From Lysobacterales bacterium (GTDB lineage Bacteria; Pseudomonadota; Gammaproteobacteria; Xanthomonadales; SZUA-36): a DNA stretch of 9,357 nucleotides. Both the position numbers and the translations under genes were made by a program. The notes under the pieces are model-generated. The model saw only the letters and a program-made list of their open reading frames with translations, had not been told where the DNA came from and ran no database searches. The stretch is from NCBI GenBank assembly GCA_009692275.1, contig SHZL01000097.1, forward strand, positions 1-9,357, written 5' to 3'. Below are positions 1 through 6,475 of this stretch, piece by piece. Within the stretch, counting starts at the first letter, position 1, and each line of letters begins with the position of its first letter.

Positions 1-109
1 GCAGGGGAATACCAGCGGCCGGTTCGGGCGTCGCGGCCTCATCTGCGTGCACGGCCTGAACGTGCAGTGCAGCAATGAGAAAAGTGCAAAACGTGAACAG
101 TCGCAGCAT
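1..109 (-). CDS. N-terminus of an exported protein of unknown function (partial)
   Basis: The reverse strand opens with ATG at 109 and reads 36 codons to the window edge without a stop. The start is preceded by GGGAG six bases upstream, a good Shine-Dalgarno. The N-terminus looks like a Sec signal peptide: a single Arg at residue 3, a hydrophobic core at about residues 4-15 (LFTFCTFLIAAL), then a polar c-region with a plausible signal peptidase I site after AVHA at residue 22. Mature protein would begin with an acidic, Ala/Pro-rich segment (DEAATPEPAAG), typical of a linker or disordered start. Cys8 lies inside the hydrophobic core and is not a convincing lipobox. Everything that would identify the family lies outside the window, so no function is proposed. 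It is divergent from the sulfotransferase gene, sharing a 110-bp intergenic region. Confidence 0.75.
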   Translation of the reverse strand, partial: MLRLFTFCTFLIAALHVQAVHADEAATPEPAAGIPL

Positions 110-180
110 GGCTAACTCCCAGGATCACAGATGGTGCCACCGCAAGGGAAAAATTAGTAGTACCTTCCACTGCGCCCGGA

Positions 181-205
181 CATTCGGGTAGCATTTGACC
201 GAATG
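181..205. repeat. 7-bp inverted repeat just upstream of the sulfotransferase start
   Basis: CATTCGG at 181-187 is perfectly complementary to CCGAATG at 199-205, separated by 11 bases. It lies 15 bases before the ATG at 220, in the intergenic region shared with the divergent exported-protein gene. In RNA it would be a modest hairpin in the leader. In DNA it could be an operator half-site pair. There is no T-run, so it is not a terminator. No convincing sigma-70 promoter was recognised elsewhere in 110-219. Confidence 0.4.
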
Positions 206-219
206 ATCAATCCAAGCCA

Positions 220-2202
220 ATGAACCCACTCACCGCCCGACAAAGCTTTGAACAGGCCATGCGCCTGTTGCACGCGGATGATGCCGGTGCGGCGGCTGAA
301 GTGTGTCGTGCGGCCCTCGCGGCAGCCCCGGACGATGCGGACTTGCTGGTCTTGCTGGGCGTAGCGCTGTTGAGCAGCAGGCTGCCCGCTGAAGCGGCCA
401 AACCGCTGTTGCGCGCAGTCACTCTGGCGCCACACTTTTCGCGTGCACGCGAGAACCTGGGGCAGGCACTGATCCTGCTCGGCCGGCTGGACGAGGCGGT
501 AGAACAGCTGCAGCAGGCGGCCCAACTGGAGCCGCAAGCGGAGTCGGTGCGCCTGAAACTGGCGCATGCGCTGGCGGCAGGGGGCAAAGCGGAGGAAGCC
601 GATGCCGTGTTTGAGCAAGCGTTCGGGCTGGCCCCGGACCGGGGTCAATTGGCCGTGGCCGGTGAACATCTGCGTGCGGGGCGTGCGCGTGAGTGTGAAC
701 ACATCTGCCGCGAACTCATGGCGAAGAATGCGGATGACGTCAATGCCATGCGCCTGCTGGCCAAGGTGGCTGGCGAGGCCGGACGCTGGGGCGAAGCCGG
801 GCGTTTACTGGAACGGGTGCTGGAGCTTGCGCCGGACTTTGACGATGCACGGCTTGATCTTGCCCAGGTGTTCAAACAGCAAGACCGCATGGAGGAAGCC
901 GTAGCCTGCACCGCAGCCGCCATTGCCCGCAGTCCCCGCAATGCGCACGCGCACTACCTGCACGCGAGCATGCTGGCCGTTGCGGCGCAGCATGAGGAAG
1001 CACTGGCGGCGTATCAACACGCGCTGCAAGTGCGTGCCTATCACCCGGCGGCCTACGTCGGCATGGGGCATTTGCTCAAGACACTCGGTCGACAGGAAGA
1101 AGGCATTGCCGCGTACCGGGCAGCGATCGCGCAGCGGCCCAATTTCGGCGAGGTGTACTGGAGCCTCGCAAATCTCAAAACGTTTCGCTTCAGCACTGAA
1201 GAAGTCGCCGACATGGAGCGACGCCTGGCCGCAGAGTCGCTGGACCAAGACGCGCGGGTACATTTCATGTTTACCCTGGGCAAAGCCTGCGAGGACCTGC
1301 ATGAGTTCGAGCCTGCGTTTGCCTGGTACGCAGACGCGTGTTCCATCCAGCGTATGCGCATCGCCTATGATCCGGTGGATACCGAGGTAGTAAACCAGAA
1401 CATCCGCAACGTGTTCAGCGCGGCATTCATTGCTGAACGTGTCGGCCAGGGCTGTCCCGACCCCGCGCCGATTTTCATTGTCGGGCTGCCGCGCTCGGGC
1501 TCAACCTTGCTCGAACAGATACTGGCTAGCCACAGTGCGGTTGAAGGGACCGCAGAGCTGCCTGCCGTGGGGCGCGTGATCAGTAGCCTCGCCAGGCGTT
1601 TTCCGGGCCAGTCCTACCCCGAGGCCGTGCCGCTGCTGGATGCCAGTGGCCTGCGCGAACTGGGCGAGATGTACCTGCAAAAGACGCTCCGGCACCGCAC
1701 CGGCATGCCCCGCTTCACTGACAAAATGCCCAACAATTTTGCCAGCATTGGCCTGATTCACCTGATGTTGCCGAACGCCACGATCATCGATGCTCGGCGC
1801 CATCCGCTGGACAGTTGTTTCGGCAGTTTCAAACAGCATTTTGCTCATGGCCAAACCTTCAGCTATGACTTGATGGAAATCGGTGAGTTTTATCTTGAAT
1901 ACCGCAAGATGATGCGTCACTGGCGGCAGCTGCTGCCCGGGCGGGTGCTGGAAGTGCGCTATGAGGATATGGTGCGCAACCAGGAAGCTGAAACCCGGCG
2001 CTTGCTGGACCATTGCGGATTGCCGTGGGAAGACGCTTGTCTGCATTTTTACCAGACCGAACGCGCGGTACGGACCGCGAGTTCAGAACAGGTGCGCCAG
2101 CCCATGTACGATTCTTCGGTCAACCACTGGCGCAATTTCCGCAGCCAGCTCGCACCCCTGATCGAGGTGCTCGGTGATGAACTGGACGGGTGGGATGACT
2201 AA
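220..2202 (+). CDS. TPR-repeat protein with C-terminal PAPS-dependent sulfotransferase domain
   Basis: The 660-residue protein has two parts. Residues 1 to about 340 are Ala/Leu-rich helical repeats with the tetratricopeptide pattern, about eight or nine units (for example LGRLDEAVEQLQQAAQLEP at 87-105). Residues from about 415 form a sulfotransferase domain of the Sulfotransfer_3 type. The 5'-phosphosulfate loop is VGLPRSGST at 421-429, DKMPNNF is at 501-507, the 3'-phosphate region ARRHPLDSCFGSF is at 525-537, and a closing Tyr-x(6)-Trp element lies at 630-637. Glu446 sits 21 residues after Arg425, the spacing I recall for the catalytic Arg78/Glu99 pair of human TPST2. The enzyme should move sulfate from PAPS to an acceptor bound partly by the TPRs; protein, carbohydrate or lipid acceptors are all possible. 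There is no signal peptide, so it is probably cytoplasmic. The start has no clear Shine-Dalgarno, but an in-frame stop at 196-198 excludes an upstream start. Confidence 0.9.
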   Translation: MNPLTARQSFEQAMRLLHADDAGAAAEVCRAALAAAPDDADLLVLLGVALLSSRLPAEAAKPLLRAVTLAPHFSRARENLGQALILLGRLDEAVEQLQQAAQLEPQAESVRLKLAHALAAGGKAEEADAVFEQAFGLAPDRGQLAVAGEHLRAGRARECEHICRELMAKNADDVNAMRLLAKVAGEAGRWGEAGRLLERVLELAPDFDDARLDLAQVFKQQDRMEEAVACTAAAIARSPRNAHAHYLHASMLAVAAQHEEALAAYQHALQVRAYHPAAYVGMGHLLKTLGRQEEGIAAYRAAIAQRPNFGEVYWSLANLKTFRFSTEEVADMERRLAAESLDQDARVHFMFTLGKACEDLHEFEPAFAWYADACSIQRMRIAYDPVDTEVVNQNIRNVFSAAFIAERVGQGCPDPAPIFIVGLPRSGSTLLEQILASHSAVEGTAELPAVGRVISSLARRFPGQSYPEAVPLLDASGLRELGEMYLQKTLRHRTGMPRFTDKMPNNFASIGLIHLMLPNATIIDARRHPLDSCFGSFKQHFAHGQTFSYDLMEIGEFYLEYRKMMRHWRQLLPGRVLEVRYEDMVRNQEAETRRLLDHCGLPWEDACLHFYQTERAVRTASSEQVRQPMYDSSVNHWRNFRSQLAPLIEVLGDELDGWDD

Positions 2203-2211
2203 GGTTGCCGG

Positions 2212-4698
2212 TTACCTGAAGTAATACCTCACGTCGAAGCCCAGGGTGCGTGGCTGGTTGGTGCGGATATTTTCCCGTCCCCAGAACAAATCGGCGTTGG
2301 TACGATACAAATTGACCGCTCGTTCGTCAAAGACATTGTCGAGATACAGGGAAATCTCCCAGTTGTCGCTGCTGAATCCGGAGCGCAAATCCCAGGTTGA
2401 GTAAGCCGGCTGCTTCACGCGGCCGCCATAACCTGTTCCATCCGGGTCGCCATCGTTGTCGACCAGGCGATTATAGGAATAGCCGGTGTGGCCAAATTGC
2501 ACACGGGCATAGGCATCCCAGCCGCCCAGCGAGTCGACTCTCCAGTCGTACTCCGCGAACGCAGAAAGGTTGAACCTTGAAGCGAGGGGTAGCGCGGTTC
2601 CGCCAGGAATGTCCAGGGCGAGGCGGTCAGGATCACGTTCGTCAAACACTTCGATGTCATCCTTGATTTCTGCCTTGAACAGGTAGGTGGTGACTACTCC
2701 GAGTTCCCATCCCTCGGCCGGCAATACGCTGAACTCAATGTCCGTGCCGTTGACAATGGCATCGCCTACGTTGGCAATGACGGTCTGGAAAGGCTCACCA
2801 TAGGCAAAGCTGGGGTCGGTCAACTCCAGTTGCATATCGTTCCAGACCTGGTGATAGGCAGTAATGTTGAATTGCAGGCTCCCGTCCAGCCACTGGCTTT
2901 TGTAGCCTGCTTCATAGTTGTCCAGCAGGTCCGGCTGGTACGTAACGGGCAAGGTCGGGTTGCCGCGGGCGCGATTGATGCCGCCGGTGCGAAAGCCCTG
3001 TGAAAAAAGGCCATAGAGCATGTTTTTGTCTTCAAAGAAATATTGAAAGCCGATCTTGGGCAAAATTCCGTTGTCTTTGCCGGAAGGCGTTGCGACACGG
3101 GTTACCGGTGAAGTAGACGGCGTGCGCTCTGTATAGTAGCGCTTGATGTCGGCGGTATACCAGCGTGCACCCACCAGCAGCTTCCACTGCTCGCTGAGGC
3201 TGATCGTGGACTCACCGAAAACGGCCGCGTCTTTGCGCTTGCTTTTTTCGGACGAGGCCCAGCGAATATCTGTAGGATCAAGTTCCCCAAAAAGTGCGTT
3301 GTAGGCGGCCCAGGCTTCGGTCAGCTGGAAGTCGTCGATGTGTGACCCGTAGACCCAGTGCTGCTTGACTTCCTGGTAGAAAAATCCCGCCGTCCAGTCC
3401 CACCGTCCGGCGCTGCCCGTCAGGCGCGTCTCGTGGTCAAAACGCTGATCCTTCTGGTTGTTGGTGAGAAACCCCGAAGGGTCCCCGTCATCCACGTCAT
3501 AACCAACGCCGTTCAACCCGCAGGCGGTGGCGAAATCATAGGTGTTGTAGGCGGCGTACGCCGGGTCGGCACCACAGGTGTGACGTCCATAAAGACCCAG
3601 CACAGAGTGGTAATAGGCTATTTCGCTGGTCCCGTCGAAAAAATAGGCGGTATCACGTTCAAAGTAGGAGGTTGAGGAATTTACCTGGGCAAAACCAAGG
3701 TCGCCATCGATGGTGAACTGGAAGTTGCTCCACTCGTCATCCCAGAACTCCTCGTAAAACTTGATGGTCTGCAGGTCACCGGTGCTTGGGTCATAGTCGT
3801 TGTAGCCATTGATCCGCGAGTTGCTGTAATTGTAGATGCCGGTAAGCGCCCAGGCATCGTTGACTAACCACTTGATCGAGGCACGTCCACCAGCCCAGTC
3901 GGAACTGTTGATATCTTTTTTGAGGATATCCTCATTGGTCTTGGTACCCCTGATGCGTTCACCGGTGTCGGCATCAATCCGGCCAGGGCTATTACCGAGC
4001 ACGTTGTCGATGTAGCCCGCATCCGTGGCGCCGAAACCGACCAGCCTGATGGCGACGGTGTCCGGCACCAACACCAGGTTGACCATGGCATCCGCATCCC
4101 AGCCGGTGCCACCTTTATGGATGGTGTGTAAACCGCCATTGGCGTTGGCGGAGAATCCCGACGGATCCGGCTTGGCGGTGATGTAGCGTACCGTTCCCGA
4201 CTGGGAACTGGCGCCATACAACGTGCCTTGCGGGCCAGCCAGGGTCTCGATGCGTTCCAAATCGATCGGGCGCACTTCCGGCGATTGGGCTCCGGTCGTA
4301 AGCGGTTGCTCGTCGAGGTAAATCGCGGCGGACGAGTCGGCAATAAATGGTCGGGCTGAATCGGCCAAACCACGGAAAATGATCTTGTTGAGGCCGGATG
4401 CTCCACCGACTACCGTCATGGCCGGCACGAATTTGGCGACATCCTTGAGACTCTTGATGCCCTGCTTGGTGATGTCTTCGGAACTGAAGGCCTGGATCGA
4501 CTGCGGAATGTCCTGGATGTTTTCATTGCGCTTGCGCGCCGTGACGATGACTTCCTCCAGCCGCGCGTTTTCTTCTTCGTCCTGATCCTGAGCAAAGCTG
4601 ACAGTGGACATTCCGGGTGTCAGGCCTGCCGCTATGGCGCTGAACATGGCGCTGCGTTTCCAGTTGCTGCCGCCAGTCTTCGATTCAATGGAATGCAC
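2212..4698 (-). CDS. TonB-dependent outer-membrane receptor
   Basis: The 828-residue protein is a full-length TonB-dependent transporter. It has a signal peptide ending near residue 36 (VSFA|QDQD), a TonB box LEEVIVTA at 47-54, a plug domain at about 55-180 with LAGPQGTLYGASSQSGTVRY at 153-172, and then an aromatic-rich beta-barrel. FSQGFRTGGINRARGNP (565-581) and NYEAGYKSQWLDG (594-606) are typical barrel segments. The C-terminus FDVRYYFR is an outer-membrane beta-signal with Phe as the penultimate residue. Cys375 and Cys393, in a probable surface loop, could form a disulfide. The start is GTG at 4698, supported by CGGAG six bases upstream. No cognate TonB/ExbBD, SusD or transport protein is present, so the substrate cannot be inferred from the sequence; siderophores, vitamins, glycans and hydrophobic organics are all imported by this family. 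It follows an acyl-CoA ligase on the same strand but seems to have its own promoter. Confidence 0.95.
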   Translation of the reverse strand: MHSIESKTGGSNWKRSAMFSAIAAGLTPGMSTVSFAQDQDEEENARLEEVIVTARKRNENIQDIPQSIQAFSSEDITKQGIKSLKDVAKFVPAMTVVGGASGLNKIIFRGLADSARPFIADSSAAIYLDEQPLTTGAQSPEVRPIDLERIETLAGPQGTLYGASSQSGTVRYITAKPDPSGFSANANGGLHTIHKGGTGWDADAMVNLVLVPDTVAIRLVGFGATDAGYIDNVLGNSPGRIDADTGERIRGTKTNEDILKKDINSSDWAGGRASIKWLVNDAWALTGIYNYSNSRINGYNDYDPSTGDLQTIKFYEEFWDDEWSNFQFTIDGDLGFAQVNSSTSYFERDTAYFFDGTSEIAYYHSVLGLYGRHTCGADPAYAAYNTYDFATACGLNGVGYDVDDGDPSGFLTNNQKDQRFDHETRLTGSAGRWDWTAGFFYQEVKQHWVYGSHIDDFQLTEAWAAYNALFGELDPTDIRWASSEKSKRKDAAVFGESTISLSEQWKLLVGARWYTADIKRYYTERTPSTSPVTRVATPSGKDNGILPKIGFQYFFEDKNMLYGLFSQGFRTGGINRARGNPTLPVTYQPDLLDNYEAGYKSQWLDGSLQFNITAYHQVWNDMQLELTDPSFAYGEPFQTVIANVGDAIVNGTDIEFSVLPAEGWELGVVTTYLFKAEIKDDIEVFDERDPDRLALDIPGGTALPLASRFNLSAFAEYDWRVDSLGGWDAYARVQFGHTGYSYNRLVDNDGDPDGTGYGGRVKQPAYSTWDLRSGFSSDNWEISLYLDNVFDERAVNLYRTNADLFWGRENIRTNQPRTLGFDVRYYFR

Positions 4699-4752
4699 TT
4701 TAAGCTCCGGTGATTATTCGTATTTTGTTGAATGGCTTGAAGATTATTATTG

Positions 4753-4762
4753 CTTGCGCAAG
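4753..4762. promoter_or_regulatory. 10-bp palindrome at the predicted receptor transcription start
   Basis: CTTGCGCAAG is a perfect palindrome lying directly downstream of the predicted -10 box, so it covers the expected transcription start of the receptor gene. A repressor bound there would block initiation. The sequence is not a Fur box that I recognise, and the cognate regulator is unknown. A 10-bp palindrome can arise by chance; the position makes it worth listing. Confidence 0.35.
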
Positions 4763-4763
4763 G

Positions 4764-4792
4764 AGTATAGCAGCATTTTCTGAGGCCATGAA
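4764..4792 (-). promoter_or_regulatory. Candidate sigma-70 promoter of the TonB-dependent receptor
   Basis: On the reverse strand the -10 hexamer is TATACT (4764-4769), preceded by TGC to give an extended -10 (TGnTATACT). A weak -35, TTCATG at 4787-4792, lies 17 bases upstream and matches the consensus at three of six positions. Transcription would begin near 4757 and leave a leader of about 59 bases before the GTG. This would allow expression of the receptor independently of the upstream ligase gene. Confidence 0.5.
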
Positions 4793-4795
4793 ATG

Positions 4796-4812
4796 CACCC
4801 CAACATGGGGTG
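4796..4812. repeat. 17-bp inverted repeat between acyl-CoA ligase and receptor genes
   Basis: CACCCCA (4796-4802) and TGGGGTG (4806-4812) are perfectly complementary around a 3-base centre. The element is 27 bases past the ligase stop and immediately upstream of the receptor's predicted -35. Read as RNA from the ligase it is a GC-rich 7-bp hairpin, but the following bases (CATTTCATGG) are not a U-run, so intrinsic termination would be weak. Read as DNA it is well placed for an activator or repressor of the receptor promoter. Confidence 0.45.
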
Positions 4813-4839
4813 GGATAAGGTTACGCGCTACAGCCGGAT

Positions 4840-6375
4840 TCAATTGACCCGGCGGGTGTAGCCCTTCCAGTAGGGCTCCCGCAATTTGAATTTCTGCAGT
4901 TTGCCCGTTGCCGTGCGGGCCAATTCGGTGCGGAATTCGACGTGCTTGGGGCATTTGTAGCCGGCCAGTTTTGTCCCGGTATAGGCCATTACTGCATCTT
5001 CGGTGAGCGCGCAGCCGGGCTTTTTTACCACCAATGCCAGCACCAGTTCGCCCCACTTTTCGTCGGGGATGCCGATGACCGCTACTTCCGCCACGTCCGG
5101 ATGCGAAAAGATTGCGCCCTCCACTTCTATGGAGCTGACGTTTTCGCCGCCGCTGATGATGACGTCCTTCTTGCGGTCGGCGATGATCAGCGTGTGATTC
5201 TCACCAATGCTTCCGCCATCCCCGGTATGGAACCAGCCATCGATTATAGCTGCGTCGGTCTCTTCGGGCTGGCTCCAGTAGCCTTCCATGATGACGTTGC
5301 TGCGGGCCAGTATCTCGCCCTGTTCATCAACACGGATTTCAACCCCAAGCGCCGGCCCGCCGGCTGCGCCCAGTTGCATCGCGCGCTCAGCCGGTACCAG
5401 ATGATCGAGTTCCGGACGAGGCCGGTTGATGGTAAGCAGAGGTGCCGTTTCAGTCAGCCCGTAAAGCTGGTTGAACTGCCAGCCGAGCTCGGCTTCCACC
5501 CGCTCTATGGTGCGCGTCGGAGGGGGTGCGCCGGCAACGGCAATCCGCACGCGCCCGCGCCCGGGAATTTCACCCTGCCACTGTTCCGCGGCATCAAGCA
5601 CCATGTTCACCGCGGCAGGTGCGCCGCATAACAGCGTTACCCCGTGCTGCTCAATGCGACGCAGGATTTCGGCGCCATCCACCTTGCGCAAAATGATGTG
5701 CTTGCAACCCATGGCGGTCACTGCGTAGACCATACCCCAGCCATTGCAATGGAATTGTGGCAGCGTATGCAGGTACACGTCCCGGTCGTTGACACCCATG
5801 TGCCATCCAAAGGTAGCGGCGTTCAGCCACAGGTTGCGATGGGTAAGCTGCACGCCCTTGGGCCGCGCCGTGGTACCACTGGTGTAGTTGATGGTGGCCG
5901 TGGCATCCTCGTCGGGAGTCCAGGCTTGCGGCTCCACGCCAAAGCGATACAGTTCCTCATCCGACTGCGCGCCCATCACGAAACGGTGTTTGGCGGTGAC
6001 TTGCCGCAACGGTTCATCCAGGTCAGGATCGACCAGCAGCACTTCGGCCCCGCAGTGCTTGACGATGTAGGACACTTCATCGGCCACCAGCCGGAAATTG
6101 ATGGGCGCGAGAATGCGCCCGGAACCGCTGACCCCAAAAAAACTGGTCAACAGGCGGGCGGAATTCTGGCTGACGACGGCTACCCGTGCACCTTGTGCAA
6201 TGCCCAGTGCATCCAGGCCGGCGGCCTGCGCCCGTGCGGTTGCGGCCATCGCACGGTAGGTTTTTGTTCCCCAGGACGCCGCCGGCTGATCGGCCTCATC
6301 TACAAACGCAATACGCTCGGGATAGACCTGCTCTGCCCTGCGCAGGTAGTCAATAATCGTCAAGGGCACCTTCAT
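4840..6375 (-). CDS. AMP-forming acyl-CoA ligase (ANL superfamily)
   Basis: The 511-residue protein is a complete adenylate-forming ligase: a carboxylic acid plus ATP gives an acyl-AMP, then an acyl-CoA. The phosphate-binding loop is YTSGTTARPKG at 164-174, LPQFHCNGWG lies at 205-214, the adenine-binding motif is YGLTET at 305-310, and TGD is at 384-386. The hinge region is ADRKKDVIISGGEN at 399-412, and the predicted catalytic lysine is Lys492 in TATGKLQKF. LPxFHCNGW resembles what I recall from short/medium-chain acyl-activating enzymes (plant AAE and benzoate/butyrate types), but the acid cannot be named. There is no signal peptide, so it is cytoplasmic. The ATG at 6375 has a modest GAGAG upstream. 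It lies 141 bp upstream of the receptor gene on the same strand, which suggests, without proving, uptake and activation of a shared substrate. Confidence 0.9.
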   Translation of the reverse strand: MKVPLTIIDYLRRAEQVYPERIAFVDEADQPAASWGTKTYRAMAATARAQAAGLDALGIAQGARVAVVSQNSARLLTSFFGVSGSGRILAPINFRLVADEVSYIVKHCGAEVLLVDPDLDEPLRQVTAKHRFVMGAQSDEELYRFGVEPQAWTPDEDATATINYTSGTTARPKGVQLTHRNLWLNAATFGWHMGVNDRDVYLHTLPQFHCNGWGMVYAVTAMGCKHIILRKVDGAEILRRIEQHGVTLLCGAPAAVNMVLDAAEQWQGEIPGRGRVRIAVAGAPPPTRTIERVEAELGWQFNQLYGLTETAPLLTINRPRPELDHLVPAERAMQLGAAGGPALGVEIRVDEQGEILARSNVIMEGYWSQPEETDAAIIDGWFHTGDGGSIGENHTLIIADRKKDVIISGGENVSSIEVEGAIFSHPDVAEVAVIGIPDEKWGELVLALVVKKPGCALTEDAVMAYTGTKLAGYKCPKHVEFRTELARTATGKLQKFKLREPYWKGYTRRVN

Positions 6376-6424
6376 GTTCTAACTCTCTTGCTGATCCGGG
6401 AAGCGCAATGATACGACATCCCCA

Positions 6425-6437
6425 TGCCGGCCCGGCA
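6425..6437. promoter_or_regulatory. Interrupted palindrome in the ligase/pseudopilin intergenic region
   Basis: TGCCGG (6425-6430) and CCGGCA (6432-6437) are perfectly complementary around one central base. The element lies between two divergent genes, 4 bases upstream of the predicted -35 of the rightward promoter and 50-62 bases upstream of the ligase start codon. That position suits an operator acting on either gene. GC-rich palindromes are not rare in this composition, so the call is tentative. Confidence 0.35.
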
Positions 6438-6441
6438 AAGG

Positions 6442-6469
6442 TGCACAAACGCACAAAATTGGTTATACT
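6442..6469 (+). promoter_or_regulatory. Candidate promoter for the pseudopilin leader RNA
   Basis: TATACT at 6464-6469 is a good -10, with TGCACA at 6442-6447 as a four-of-six -35 at 16-bp spacing. Predicted initiation near 6476 would leave about 194 bases of leader before the pseudopilin ATG. On the opposite strand the same bases read TATAAC (6462-6467), a five-of-six -10 facing the ligase gene, so this may be a bidirectional promoter with overlapping -10 elements. The -35 region carries a direct repeat of GCACAAA (6443-6449 and 6451-6457). Confidence 0.45.
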
Positions 6470-6475
6470 CGCCGA

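Noticed and set aside
1501..2046. 181-codon reverse frame opposite the sulfotransferase domain
   Set aside because: It overlaps the conserved PAPS-binding region on the other strand and shows no family features.
4942..5631. 229-codon forward open frame opposite the acyl-CoA ligase
   Set aside because: It is antisense to a gene with all ANL motifs in order, has no ribosome-binding site and no recognisable family. It is a high-GC shadow frame.
5644..6411. 255-codon forward open frame opposite the ligase N-terminus
   Set aside because: Same reasoning: it mirrors the codon bias of the ligase and the product has no recognisable domain.
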